In this document: in pieces, positions 26,769 to 36,015 of the stretch
Numbering within the stretch: position 1 is the stretch's first letter
How the letters are laid out: every line of letters begins with the position of its first letter
Assembly: GCA_964250805.1 (NCBI GenBank)
Contig: CAXUHG010000011.1
Coordinates: forward strand, 1-64,000
Length of the DNA stretch: 64,000 bases
Source: JBBQVS01 sp964250805
GTDB lineage: Bacteria > Chloroflexota > Ktedonobacteria > Ktedonobacterales > Ktedonobacteraceae
Direction: 5' to 3'
Made by a program: the position numbers and the translations under genes
The notes under the pieces: generated by a model
The model's database searches: none
Told to the model about the DNA's origin: nothing
Seen by the model: the letters and a program-made list of their open reading frames with translations, nothing else

Positions 26769-28181
26769 GTGAGTATTCTTCGACGTACACCCCGTCTCAT
26801 CAGTGGCGTTGCAGTCGTGTTGACCCTACTTAGCATTGTAGCGGGAAGTTTTTACTACGCTCATGCTCATGCCGCTGGTGTTACTACTGTCCCAAAACCG
26901 ACAGGAGCCTTTGCCCCAAATCCACCCCGCGAAGTACTAGGAGCGTTCAGCCAGACGGCTACATTTCCTTGCGAACTGCCAACTGCCGTTGGGCGTTGCC
27001 TATCACCTAACGATTTTTACAAGGCGTACAACGTACAACCGCTCCTAGCAAAACATATTACCGGTAGTGGGCGTACTATTGTCATCATTGATGTATCTCA
27101 AGGTCCAACACTTGCATCGGACCTACACCTTTTCGATCAATACTTCGGTTTGCCTGATCCAACGTTGAGCGTTGTCGCGCCATTTGGTCTTGGGAAGGAT
27201 AATGCTGATGATGATGGCGAAACTGCTCTCGACGTAGAATGGTCGCATGCATTAGCACCAAACGCGGCTATCAAACTCGTTCTTGCTCCGTCATATGCCT
27301 ATGCAGATACCTACGCCGCAACAAAATATGCTGTCGATAACGATCTTGGAGATATCATTTCGCAGAGCATTCAGGAGCCTGAGACTTGCGATCCTTATGT
27401 ACCACAGTTACATCAAGTGTTTGAGGAAGCAGCAAGCAAAGGCATCACTGTATTCGCATCCTCTGGCGATCTTGGTGCCGCAAATGTAAATTGTTCGCTA
27501 GGTCAAAATGGGGCGATTATCGGACAAGGTATTAATGCTCCTGGAGATGATCCATTAGTGACCTCTGTTGGAGGAACCTCTCTTTTCCTTGATAGTCAAG
27601 GTAGATATCATGACGAAACGACGTGGAATCAGTCAGATTTCACTCTTCCACTTTTTACTAACACAACAACAACTGGTGGTTACAGCGCACTCTTTGCAAA
27701 GCCATCGTACCAGAATGGAATCGCTGCTATTGGAACACAGCGTGCTGTACCTGATGTTTCGCTCGACGCAGACCCCAACAACGGTGGCGTACTTGTTGTT
27801 TGCAGCTCATGTGATGCTAAAAATCCAGGTGTTACTGAGATCCTCCGCACAGGTGGTACAAGTGCGAGTTCACCCGAATGGGCAGGATTGGCTGCACTCG
27901 CTGATCAGCTAGCGGGTCATAATTTAGGTTTTCTCAATGTAGCTCTCTACAAGATTGCTAAGAGTTCGGCATATCACAGTACATTTCATGATATCGTCTC
28001 TGGTAGCAATACCTTTGACTTCCTGAATGAGTACAATGGAAACACTGGAGATCGCGTGGTTGGCTTCAGCGCACAAAAAGGATGGGATGCTACAACTGGT
28101 TGGGGAACACCTAACGTTGCAAATCTCCTACCATTGCTTGCAAAGACCGTTACATCGACCGACGCGGCAAGCGTTGCCTAG
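26769..28181 (+). CDS. S53 family (sedolisin) serine-carboxyl peptidase
   Basis: The 470-residue product has a signal peptide (cleavage near AHAHAAG, residues 31-37). The catalytic Glu151 and Asp155 lie in GETALDVEWSHA, the oxyanion Asp234 in SSGDLGA, and the nucleophile Ser365 in GGTSASSPEWAGL. These are the S53 active-site residues, which work best in acid. The usual propeptide of about 150-200 residues is absent: only about 50 residues separate the signal from the catalytic domain. The GTG start has AAGGAG ten bases upstream. It is followed after 54 bp by a propeller protein gene on the same strand. Confidence 0.9.
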   Translation: MSILRRTPRLISGVAVVLTLLSIVAGSFYYAHAHAAGVTTVPKPTGAFAPNPPREVLGAFSQTATFPCELPTAVGRCLSPNDFYKAYNVQPLLAKHITGSGRTIVIIDVSQGPTLASDLHLFDQYFGLPDPTLSVVAPFGLGKDNADDDGETALDVEWSHALAPNAAIKLVLAPSYAYADTYAATKYAVDNDLGDIISQSIQEPETCDPYVPQLHQVFEEAASKGITVFASSGDLGAANVNCSLGQNGAIIGQGINAPGDDPLVTSVGGTSLFLDSQGRYHDETTWNQSDFTLPLFTNTTTTGGYSALFAKPSYQNGIAAIGTQRAVPDVSLDADPNNGGVLVVCSSCDAKNPGVTEILRTGGTSASSPEWAGLAALADQLAGHNLGFLNVALYKIAKSSAYHSTFHDIVSGSNTFDFLNEYNGNTGDRVVGFSAQKGWDATTGWGTPNVANLLPLLAKTVTSTDAASVA

Positions 28182-28235
28182 AAAATGCAGAGCGTGGATG
28201 AGTTCCATGCTTTTATAAGAAGTGAGGCTATATTC

Positions 28236-29474
28236 ATGAATGTCTTATCCTACTCGCGTAGGAGTCTAGTGTTTGCCGGTCTAGGTACACTCCTACTTGT
28301 TTGCGCGTTGTTCGTGGGGCTAGTCCAGATACCAGGTCATGGTCATGCTGCTGCCCCTACTCCGCGCTTACATACCCATGTCCTGAAAGCTCTTTTGAGT
28401 CATTCCACAAGTACACAGCAGCCTACCCTAGTAGCGGGGCAAGATGTAACATCGAAAGATAAAACTTCCACTCCCTCCGTCTATGTAGGGTCGGAGAATG
28501 GTTTTCTCAATCTCAATGCGCTCTCTGGCAAGGCGCATTGGACGGAACAGCAAAGTGGAGTTCAGTATCCATCGCCAACTATCGTAAACAATGTTGCCTA
28601 TATTGGCTCTAGCACAGGCTTTTTCTATGCATTTAATGCTACTACAGGAAAGCTGTTGTGGAAGACTACTATTGGCAGTGTTGTTTTCTCTGCACCAGCG
28701 GTGAGTAATGGGCTTGTCTACTTTGGCGCACAGGATGATAATGTGTATGCGTTGAATGCAAAGACAGGTGCTATCGCCTGGAAGTTCCTTACCGGTAGTA
28801 CGGTGGAGTCATCGCCTGCTGTAGTCAATGGTACCGTCTACATCGGCTCAGATGACAACAATGTATATGCATTGAATGCTGCAACTGGTGCTAAGGTGTG
28901 GAGCTTTGCGGCGAAGTCTAGCATTGAGTCATCGCCTGCTGTAGTCAATGGTACCGTCTACATCGGCTCAGATGATGCTAATGTGTACGCACTGAATGCG
29001 ACAACTGGTGCTAAGGTGTGGAGCTTTATAACAGGAAGTAGTGTTGAGTCGTCTCCTACGGTTGCTAATGGCATCGTCTATGTTGGCTCAGAAGACAACA
29101 ATTTGTATGCTCTAAATGCAAGTACGGGTACACAAGTTTGGAAAGCTACTACTGGTAACTGGATCATCTCATCACCTGCTGTAGTCAACGGCATTGTCTA
29201 TGTTGGATCAAATGATTTTTATGCGTATGCGTTTAATGCGACTACAGGCGCAGTTGTCTGGAAGTTTTACGCGTTCGAGTCATATGTTGACTCCTCTCCT
29301 GCTGTAGCCAATGGCATCGTCTACATAGGAACGCAGGATGCCAACCTCTACGCACTTGATGCTGCCACTGGAACTGTGAAGTGGAAACACTCAACAAACG
29401 CGGAAGTCTTTTCCTCGCCAGAGGTGGCACTAAACGGGAATCCTATCGGAACCTCTTTCACACAAGAGCGATAG
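28236..29474 (+). CDS. Secreted PQQ-type beta-propeller repeat protein
   Basis: The 412-residue product has an N-terminal signal segment (VFAGLGTLLLVCALFVGLV). It then has about eight 40-residue blades of the type VYIGSDDNNVYALNAATGAKV WSF, with ESSPAVVNGTVYIGS repeated. The blade motifs are PQQ-like but no dehydrogenase active site is evident. Two blades are identical at DNA level over 50 bases (28806-28855 and 28926-28975), evidence of recent internal duplication. ATG 28236 begins the signal peptide. It is probably co-transcribed with the S53 peptidase and could be its partner or a carbohydrate binder; both are inference. Confidence 0.85.
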   Translation: MNVLSYSRRSLVFAGLGTLLLVCALFVGLVQIPGHGHAAAPTPRLHTHVLKALLSHSTSTQQPTLVAGQDVTSKDKTSTPSVYVGSENGFLNLNALSGKAHWTEQQSGVQYPSPTIVNNVAYIGSSTGFFYAFNATTGKLLWKTTIGSVVFSAPAVSNGLVYFGAQDDNVYALNAKTGAIAWKFLTGSTVESSPAVVNGTVYIGSDDNNVYALNAATGAKVWSFAAKSSIESSPAVVNGTVYIGSDDANVYALNATTGAKVWSFITGSSVESSPTVANGIVYVGSEDNNLYALNASTGTQVWKATTGNWIISSPAVVNGIVYVGSNDFYAYAFNATTGAVVWKFYAFESYVDSSPAVANGIVYIGTQDANLYALDAATGTVKWKHSTNAEVFSSPEVALNGNPIGTSFTQER

Positions 29475-29491
29475 AAAGATGCACAGTAACT

Positions 29492-29645
29492 AATGAAATT
29501 TCGTAGGGACTCGATTTATCGCGTCCGTTGCGTGATTGATCACGCGAGATCAGCCATGCAACAGTGTACAGACAAGAACCATCATGATCTCGCGCAATGA
29601 ATTGCGCAACGGACGCGATAAATCTGGTCCCTACGAAATTTCATT
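29492..29645. repeat. Directional palindromic element, copy 4
   Basis: The outer arms are AATGAAATTTCGTAGGGAC and complement. Block B (CGTGATTGATCACG) is on the left, block A variant (GCGCAATGAATTGCGC) on the right, and GTGTACAGACAAGAACC in the centre. The right end overlaps the TGA stop of the DinB gene. It separates the convergent propeller and DinB genes. Confidence 0.9.
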
Positions 29646-30183
29646 GGCCTTTTGCACGAGGAACCCAATCGGAGATTACATTAATGGCGTTCTGTCCAAG
29701 AAACATATTCAATTGTGCGCCATGTTCCTGTACATGGCGCATGCTGTATAGGAGTAGCTCTAAAAAGCTCACCGGCTTCCCCTCAGTCCAGAGGAAGGCG
29801 ACCTGTTGCTGCGCCTTTTCGTCTGTCAAGTTCGCAATTGTTGTCTGACACTTCTGACGTAGATACACCAGATAGGCGTGTAACTCATCCCTTGTATAAG
29901 GGCGTTCGGGAAGAACACCCTCTGGATCAAGTTCAGAGAGGGTGAAGGGAGCAGGGGGAGCGAAGTCTTCAACTGAGCCTGTGAGATACAAATCGAGCCA
30001 GAAGAGGGTGTGATAGGCAATATACCAAAATTCTACGGCTTGTGGTGGCAGAACGGGGTCGGAGGAGTAGCTCCAGAGGCGTCCATGCCAATGTGTGTCG
30101 GGACAGGCGAGTAGGGCGTTGTCGAGCATGGCGATAGTCGCGCCGAACTGCTGCCATAGGGCGGTTTTCAACAAGGTATCCAT
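29641..30183 (-). CDS. DinB family protein
   Basis: The 180-residue product fits the DinB/YfiT four-helix bundle. Candidate metal ligands are the His in FWYIAYHTLFWLDLYL and the two His in MRHVQEHGAQLNMFLG. DinB-like proteins are often thiol- or metal-dependent transferases; the substrate is unknown. GGAGG lies nine bases before the ATG. An imperfect inverted repeat (GTATGCTGAC and GTCAGTATAC, 30201-30237) just upstream could be an operator. Confidence 0.82.
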   Translation of the reverse strand: MDTLLKTALWQQFGATIAMLDNALLACPDTHWHGRLWSYSSDPVLPPQAVEFWYIAYHTLFWLDLYLTGSVEDFAPPAPFTLSELDPEGVLPERPYTRDELHAYLVYLRQKCQTTIANLTDEKAQQQVAFLWTEGKPVSFLELLLYSMRHVQEHGAQLNMFLGQNAINVISDWVPRAKGQ

Positions 30184-30200
30184 TTGTATACCTCCAAATA

Positions 30201-30237
30201 GTATGCTGACGCTATTTTTGTGTGTTTGTCAGTATAC
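30201..30237 (-). promoter_or_regulatory. Inverted repeat upstream of the DinB gene
   Basis: GTATGCTGAC and GTCAGTATAC are inverted copies (nine of ten bases) separated by 17 bases, in the leader or promoter region of the DinB gene. A regulator-binding site is possible. The rest of 30238-30449 shows no gene. Confidence 0.35.
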
Positions 30238-30449
30238 ATTGTTGTTCTTTCCATATGTTGAGAATGTGGGAGAGGAGTTGAATAGAGGGACTTGGAAGAA
30301 ATCATTACTATTATTACCGTGATTACCATCGTTACCGATGGTGTTGAGAATGCTTGCGAGGAGAGACTTCCCTGTACAATATATACATGAAAAGATGGGA
30401 AAAAGCAAGGGGGTAGAGATGGGACTCCCTGCTTTTCCCGAAAGCTTGT

Positions 30450-30908
30450 TTATGCGTTTGCCCCATCCTCTGCCATCAGTTTCGATTTGAGGCAGGTGAA
30501 GAACTGCTCGGTTAGCTTTTCGGCGGTACTGTTCATGAGGCGTCCGCCGATGCTGGCGAGGGTGCCGCTGACGACGACGTTGGCGTCCCAATCCATGCTT
30601 GTCTCGTTTTCGTTGACGGTTGCAAGCTTCATGGTGCCGGCTAGCTCAACCGCGCTACCAGGGGCTTTGCCACGTCCTTTGACGACCATACGGTCTGGCT
30701 CGTGCATTTCGGGTCGTGTCACATCCAGATTGAACTTTGCTTTGACGGGACCGAGACCAACAGAGATGACCGCCTTCCAATGCTCTTCGCCTACATCTTC
30801 AAGGCTCTGGAAACCGGGGGCGCAAGCTGCGACCTGCCGTACATCCACAAGAAAGGTCCATACCTTGTCTATTGGAACACCTATGGTTTGCGTGCCTGAA
30901 AATTCCAT
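30450..30908 (-). CDS. coxG: CoxG-type carbon monoxide dehydrogenase subunit G (SRPBCC fold)
   Basis: The 152-residue product has the START/SRPBCC-type fold of CoxG: FSGTQTIGVPIDKVWTFLVD at the N-terminus, then VAACAPGFQSLEDVGE and a C-terminal GGRLMNSTAEKLTEQFFTCL. In aerobic CO oxidisers CoxG is a membrane-recruiting or accessory protein for the CO dehydrogenase. The C-terminal transmembrane anchor seen in longer CoxG proteins is absent here. It is downstream of coxM, separated by a long palindrome, so it may have its own transcript. AAGGA precedes the ATG. Confidence 0.85.
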   Translation of the reverse strand: MEFSGTQTIGVPIDKVWTFLVDVRQVAACAPGFQSLEDVGEEHWKAVISVGLGPVKAKFNLDVTRPEMHEPDRMVVKGRGKAPGSAVELAGTMKLATVNENETSMDWDANVVVSGTLASIGGRLMNSTAEKLTEQFFTCLKSKLMAEDGANA

Positions 30909-30932
30909 GTTTGTATTGTCCTTCTGTTATAG

Positions 30933-31004
30933 AGATGGGTCATAATTTCATTCCGTGCTTGCCACACATGTGCGGCAAGCACGGAATGAAATTATGACCC
31001 ATCT
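30933..31004. terminator. Long hairpin between coxM and coxG
   Basis: Two perfect 31-base arms flank a 10-base loop. The element starts 7 bases after the coxM stop codon. It should end or limit transcription between coxM and coxG. Confidence 0.7.
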
Positions 31005-31010
31005 AGGAAT

Positions 31011-31877
31011 TTATGCTCGCTCAATCGCTTTCAAGATGGCGCGTCTTGCCATGACAACGGTCATCTGACTGCGATAATTTTGTGAGCCGTGAATGTCTTC
31101 GATGAGCGTGAGACCTTCGGCGGCGTGGGTAGCGGCTTCGGCAGCAACAGCCTCGTCGATTTTTTTGCCGACGAGAGCCGCCTCGGTTGCACTGGCACGC
31201 GTAACTTTAGTACCCGCACCGGTAATTGTGACGCGAGCCGCGCTACAAGTGCCATCACTGTCAACGGTTATAACCGCCGCACAACCCGTAACCGCATAGT
31301 GTGAAGCCTTGTTTTCGAGCTTCATATACGAGGTGCCAGTACGTGCGGAGGGAATGGCGAAGCGAATTTCGGTGAGGAGTTCGCCCGCTTCGAGTGCTGT
31401 TGTGAAGGTATCGACGAAGAAATCATCGGCGGCAATGGTGCGTTTGCCGTTTGCGCTCTGTGCGACGATCTCGGCATTGAGTGCAAGGACGATAGCAGGC
31501 ATATCACCAGCGGGGTCCGAGTGCGCAATGCTGCCACCAAGCGTACCACGATTGCGAACCTGCTGATCGCCGATGACTGAGGCAGCGTCGGTGAGCAGGG
31601 CGAAATGCGTGCGTAAGAGTTCGGACTTGGCGACTTGAGTATAAGTTGTCATGGCACCAACGGCGACAAATCCGTTCTCCTCGCGGATGTAGGAGAGTTC
31701 AGCGATTTTGCCGATATCTACGAGATGTTCGGGCTGTGACAGGCGCAGTTTCATGGTTGGCACGAGACTATGACCGCCAGCCAACACCTTTGCGTCGTCG
31801 CCATATTGTTGTAAAAGCGCGATGGCTTCATCCACCGTCTTTGCTGGATGATAGTCAAAGGCTGCAGGAACTGACAT
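31011..31877 (-). CDS. coxM: Molybdenum hydroxylase FAD-binding medium subunit (CoxM/CutM)
   Basis: The 288-residue product is the FAD subunit of a xanthine dehydrogenase/CO dehydrogenase-type complex. It begins with FDYHPAKTVDEAIALL and has the FAD-binding segments KVLAGGHSLVPTMK and TLGGSIAHSDPAGD. The C-terminal CO_deh_flav_C domain follows. It carries electrons from the 2Fe-2S subunit to the acceptor. ATG 31877 is chosen over 31895 because AGGAG lies seven bases upstream. It is separated from coxL by a palindromic element, which is unusual within a cox operon. Confidence 0.93.
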   Translation of the reverse strand: MSVPAAFDYHPAKTVDEAIALLQQYGDDAKVLAGGHSLVPTMKLRLSQPEHLVDIGKIAELSYIREENGFVAVGAMTTYTQVAKSELLRTHFALLTDAASVIGDQQVRNRGTLGGSIAHSDPAGDMPAIVLALNAEIVAQSANGKRTIAADDFFVDTFTTALEAGELLTEIRFAIPSARTGTSYMKLENKASHYAVTGCAAVITVDSDGTCSAARVTITGAGTKVTRASATEAALVGKKIDEAVAAEAATHAAEGLTLIEDIHGSQNYRSQMTVVMARRAILKAIERA

Positions 31878-31900
31878 AGTGTTTCTCCTCTTCATCAGAT

Positions 31901-32037
31901 TTCGTAGGGACCACGTTTACGGCGTCCGTGTGCGATTCATCGCATGAGATAGGGTTCTCCACGCTTGTAGGCAGGCCGACAAGGATTTCGCGTGATAAAT
32001 CACGCCCTCGGACGCGATAAATCTGGTCCCTACGGAA
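31901..32037. repeat. Directional palindromic element between coxL and coxM (copy 5)
   Basis: The left arm is TTCGTAGGGACCACGTTTAC and the right arm is the complement of GGGACCAGATTTATCGCGTC, so the two arms are different variants of the outer repeat. A variant block A (GCGATTCATCGC) is on the left and block B (GCGTGATAAATCACGC) on the right. It ends 8 bases from the coxL stop codon and lies inside the cox gene cluster. Confidence 0.88.
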
Positions 32038-32045
32038 TGTGGTTG

Positions 32046-34382
32046 TTATTGCTGATGAATAATCTTCCACAATTTTTCGGGATGCATGGGCATGTCGATA
32101 TGTCGCACACCGAGGGCATCAGCGACAGCGGCGGCAATTGCGGGCGTCGAGCCAATAGTGCCAGCCTCACCAACGCCCTTGACACCAAGTGGGTTGACGG
32201 TTGTAGGTGTCACTGTATGGTCAAGCTCCAACTGTGGAAACTCTGGCGCAATAGGCATGGCATAGTCCATGAACGAAGCCGTGAGCAACTGCCCATCTTC
32301 GCTGTAGACAACGCCCTCGTATATGGCTTGACCGACACCTTGTGCGATACCGCCGTGAACCTGGCCTTGTACCAACAGTGGGTTCAACTGGCGTCCGCAG
32401 TCGTCAACTGCGATGTAGCGCACAATTTCAGTTTCGCCGGTGTCCTTGTCAACCTCAACGACACAGATATGTGTGCCAAAGGGGAAAGTACAGGAATCCG
32501 GCTCGAAGAAGGCTGTTGTCTCAAGTCCTGGCTCAACACCGGGGGCGAGTGTGTTGGATGTGTTGGCAGCGGCGGCAACGGCGTTGAAGGTGACAGACTT
32601 TTGTGGTGAGCCTGCAACCGAGAAGTCGCCACCTTCCAGCGTCACGTCTTCCGGGCTTGCCTCTAGCATGTGAGCAGCGATCTGTTTCATCTTCTCTTTC
32701 AAGCGTTGTGCTGCATTGAAGACGGCAGAACCGCCGACAGAGGTGCCTCGGCTGCCATAGGTGCCACGTCCCTCCGGTGTGGAGTCGGTATCACCATGCA
32801 TGATGATGACGTTCTCCATTGGAATACCGAACTCGTCGCCAACAAGTTGCGCAAACGAGGTTTCCTGTCCCTGTCCATGTGGCGAGATGCCTGTATAGAC
32901 CGTGACGGTGCCGGTTTGCTCGACGCGCATACGCGCACCCTCGAAGCCACCGAACGGTAGCGTGCCCTTTGGACCGAGGCCGCAGATTTCGACATAGGAG
33001 GAGACGCCAATGCCCAATAGTTTATTATCTGTGCGTTGCTGCTTCTGTTCCTGGCGCAGCTTCTTGTAGTCTATAAGGTCCATTGCCTTTTCAAGAGCTG
33101 TTGCGTAGCTTCCTGTGTCGTAGACAGGGCCAGCCGAGGCTTTGTATGGGAACGACTCAGGCTTGACGAAGTTGACGAGACGTATCTCGGTCGGGTCCTT
33201 ACCTAGTTCGTTCGCCACAAGGTCCATTGTGCGCTCAATTAGGAACGTTGCCTCTGGACGACCAGCACCACGATAGGCATCGGTTGGTGCCTTGTTGGTG
33301 AAGACGATATCACAGGCGGCATAGGTCACGGGGATATCGTAGCAGCCGTCTACCATTGGCAGAGTGAAGGCAATGGCGATAACGTCGGTGAAGAATTGGA
33401 GGTAGGAGCCGAGGTCGGAGATCACATGCACTTTGAAGCCATGAATCTTGCCGTTCATATCGGTGGCCGCCTCGACATAGTTGATTTGGTCGCGTCCGTG
33501 AATGGTAGCGGCGAACGCTTCGCTACGATCCTCGATCCACTTGACGGGCTTACCCGTCTGCATGGAGGCAAATGCCGCAAGAGCCTCTTCTGGATAAATG
33601 TTCAGCTTACAACCAAAACCACCGCCAACCTCTGGCACGACAACGTGTACCTGATGTTGTGGCAGGTGTACCTGTTCCGCAAGATAATTGCGTAGCAGAT
33701 GCGGAATCTGTGAAGAACTCCATACGTTGAGCATCTTGTCCGATTTACGATATTCTGCGATGACACCGCGTGTCTCCATCGCAGAAGGTGCCACACGTTG
33801 GTTGACAAAACGGCCTTTGACGATCTTACCGCCGTTTGCGACAGTATCCGCGAACACTTTGTCGATATCGTCGGTTGGTGGGTGAATGGGAAGGGCAACG
33901 TTGGTGCCATATTCCTCGTACAGGATGGGAGCATCCGGCTGCATCGCCTTCTCAAGGTCAATGGCGGCTGGAAGTGGCTCGTAGTCAACATCGATCAGGT
34001 CAACGGCGTCGCGTGCCGTGTACTTGTTGTCGGCGATAACGACGGCGATTGGATCACCATAGAAGCGTACCTTGCCTTCTGCTAACGGTCCGCGTCGTCC
34101 CATACCTTTGTCAATAAAAGGAGGTAAGGGGACAGCTACCGGAACGTTGCCGACCTTACCCTTGAGGTCTTCGGCTGTATAAACCGCGACGACGCCGGGA
34201 GAATTGCGTGCTGCCTCCGTGTCGATGCTATGAATGCGTGCGTGACCGTAGGGACTACGAAGAATCGACATATGAAGCATATTGAGCATCTTCATATCGT
34301 CTACGTAGGTAGCCTGTCCGGTAATCAGGCGTGGGTCTTCGCGTCTTTTGACGGGAGTACCAAGTGTTGCTGCAATGCCCAT
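32046..34382 (-). CDS. coxL: Molybdenum hydroxylase large subunit, form II CoxL type
   Basis: The 778-residue product is the molybdopterin subunit. The active-site loop reads AYRGAGR at about residue 365 (in PTDAYRGAGRPEATF), the signature of form II CO dehydrogenase-like enzymes; form I has AYxCSFR. The catalytic Glu is present in GVGEAGTIG near residue 737. The N-terminal IGTPVKRREDPRLITG-like start (here LGTPVKRREDPRLITGQ) is normal. Form II proteins may oxidise CO slowly or act on other substrates, so the reaction is not certain. It lies directly downstream of coxS. Confidence 0.92.
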   Translation of the reverse strand: MGIAATLGTPVKRREDPRLITGQATYVDDMKMLNMLHMSILRSPYGHARIHSIDTEAARNSPGVVAVYTAEDLKGKVGNVPVAVPLPPFIDKGMGRRGPLAEGKVRFYGDPIAVVIADNKYTARDAVDLIDVDYEPLPAAIDLEKAMQPDAPILYEEYGTNVALPIHPPTDDIDKVFADTVANGGKIVKGRFVNQRVAPSAMETRGVIAEYRKSDKMLNVWSSSQIPHLLRNYLAEQVHLPQHQVHVVVPEVGGGFGCKLNIYPEEALAAFASMQTGKPVKWIEDRSEAFAATIHGRDQINYVEAATDMNGKIHGFKVHVISDLGSYLQFFTDVIAIAFTLPMVDGCYDIPVTYAACDIVFTNKAPTDAYRGAGRPEATFLIERTMDLVANELGKDPTEIRLVNFVKPESFPYKASAGPVYDTGSYATALEKAMDLIDYKKLRQEQKQQRTDNKLLGIGVSSYVEICGLGPKGTLPFGGFEGARMRVEQTGTVTVYTGISPHGQGQETSFAQLVGDEFGIPMENVIIMHGDTDSTPEGRGTYGSRGTSVGGSAVFNAAQRLKEKMKQIAAHMLEASPEDVTLEGGDFSVAGSPQKSVTFNAVAAAANTSNTLAPGVEPGLETTAFFEPDSCTFPFGTHICVVEVDKDTGETEIVRYIAVDDCGRQLNPLLVQGQVHGGIAQGVGQAIYEGVVYSEDGQLLTASFMDYAMPIAPEFPQLELDHTVTPTTVNPLGVKGVGEAGTIGSTPAIAAAVADALGVRHIDMPMHPEKLWKIIHQQ

Positions 34383-34460
34383 GAGTGTGCAAGCCCTTTC
34401 TCAACTGTGAGAAACGAAATGACGAATGATAAGTTGTCTTGCGTCCTTGCAGGTAATGAA

Positions 34461-34964
34461 TTAGTCGTTGGCTGCTACTGGCTCGGCTGCACTGGTACGC
34501 ATCTGTTCAGCGGCGTACTGAACGGCACGCACGATGTTCTGATAGCCGGTGCAGCGGCAGATGTTGCCTTCAAGACCCTTGCGAATCTCTTCTTCGCTCG
34601 GATTAGGGTTATTTTTGAGCAACTGGTAGGAGGCCATAATCATACCGGGAGTGCAGTAGCCGCATTGAAGGCCGTGCTTCTCCCAGAAGCCTTCTTGAAT
34701 GGGGTGGAGGGTGTCGCCGTTGGCGAGACCTTCGATGGTGGTAACTTCGTCGCCGTCAGCTTGTACCGCGAGGACGGTACAAGATTTCACGGCTTGCCCG
34801 TTGAGCATGACTACGCAGGCACCGCATTGAGATGTGTTGCAGCCAATATGCGTTCCCGTCATATCCAATGTATCACGCAAATAGTGTGCAAGTAGTGTGC
34901 GTGGTTCAATTTCTGATGAGTGTTTTTGACCGTTGACGGTCACTGTGATTGTGCGCTTCATCAT
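34461..34964 (-). CDS. coxS: Molybdenum hydroxylase 2Fe-2S small subunit (CoxS)
   Basis: The 167-residue product has both iron-sulfur motifs: the plant-ferredoxin-type GCNTSQCGACVVM with a later Cys, and the C-terminal QCGYCTPGMIM and CRCTGYQNIV. It passes electrons from the molybdenum site to the FAD subunit. The start is ATG 34964 (a second ATG follows), preceded by GGAGG about 11 bases upstream. The frame is open further to 35012, but that extension is not like the family. It precedes coxL by 78 bp. Confidence 0.93.
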   Translation of the reverse strand: MMKRTITVTVNGQKHSSEIEPRTLLAHYLRDTLDMTGTHIGCNTSQCGACVVMLNGQAVKSCTVLAVQADGDEVTTIEGLANGDTLHPIQEGFWEKHGLQCGYCTPGMIMASYQLLKNNPNPSEEEIRKGLEGNICRCTGYQNIVRAVQYAAEQMRTSAAEPVAAND

Positions 34965-35173
34965 CACTGATGGACCTCCATCTTGGCTAAATCGCGCCTC
35001 TGCTTCTGTCACAATGCAGGTGAGGGAAGAGAGCGACGCGAAAAGACTGTTTTTTCAGTTCGAGGTTAAAACGCTGGAGACGAATTGCATTTCCTCCTTT
35101 CCATCTACATCCAGGCTGAGAAAATCCTAGCATAATAATGGTTACAATGTCAAATATTGCCGTGTCAATGTAT

Positions 35174-36010
35174 CTAGGAATGAACGAGCGTCTCCTCTTC
35201 TAATAGAGAATGAAGTGTATTAAGCGAAACACCTGTTCCTTTCTTACGCAGCATCAGCATTTCGGCGGCAATGCTCAGGGCGATTTCGTCAGGCGTCTCC
35301 GCGCCGAGGTCTAAACCGATTGGTGCATGTACTTGCGCGAGTCTTTCGCGTGATACGCCCTCTTTCCGCAGCGTTTTGAAGATGTTCTTGACCTTGCTGG
35401 GACTGCCAATCATGCCTATATAGGTTGCCATGCTCTCCAGTGCTGCGTGTAGGGCATCTTTGTCGAGCGTATGACCCCGCGTGACTATGACAATGCGACT
35501 GGACTCGTCCGGTTCCAGTTCGCGCAACATCTGAGGAATATCGCCGAAGACAAGCTGTACCTTGTCGCCAAAGGTCTGCGGATTGACGAAATCGCGGCGA
35601 TTCTCCACAACGATAATTTCGTAATCAAGATGCAACGAGAGGCGTGCCAGAGCTTGTGCGACATAGCCTGCTCCAACAATGATAAGGCGGGGTTCGGGAC
35701 GTAGCACTTCGAGGAAGATTTCCAGCGTTGCGCCACAACTGCCAACGGCTCCGTCCTTATCAGCGTCCATATGGATGTGTACAATTTGTGAGCGTCCATC
35801 ATTGAGGGCTTGAAGAGCTTCGCGTGTCACTCTTTCGTCTGTTTGCGTACCTGCGATTTCGCCGTTGACATGTCCATTGGCATGCACGACAAGTTTGGCC
35901 CCGACGCCACAAGGAGCCGAGCCGATGGTTTTGACAACGGTAGCGATTACAACGCGTTCACCATGACGCAATGAATCTTGAATGTCACTATAAACGGATG
36001 CGTTACTCAT
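35174..36010 (-). CDS. XdhC/CoxI family protein with Rossmann domain
   Basis: The 278-residue product has the XdhC N-terminal part (GSAPCGVGAKLVVHANG, then GAVGSCGATLEIFLE) and a C-terminal Rossmann domain (LIIVGAGYVAQALARLSLHL). XdhC/CoxI proteins bind molybdenum cofactor and help insert a sulfurated cofactor into the hydroxylase. The SCG cysteine is kept, but the usual GGCVE segment reads AGTQTDE. It follows the second xdhC-like gene by 5 bases, so the two are coupled. Confidence 0.88.
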   Translation of the reverse strand: MSNASVYSDIQDSLRHGERVVIATVVKTIGSAPCGVGAKLVVHANGHVNGEIAGTQTDERVTREALQALNDGRSQIVHIHMDADKDGAVGSCGATLEIFLEVLRPEPRLIIVGAGYVAQALARLSLHLDYEIIVVENRRDFVNPQTFGDKVQLVFGDIPQMLRELEPDESSRIVIVTRGHTLDKDALHAALESMATYIGMIGSPSKVKNIFKTLRKEGVSRERLAQVHAPIGLDLGAETPDEIALSIAAEMLMLRKKGTGVSLNTLHSLLEEETLVHS

Positions 36011-36015
36011 ATTCT

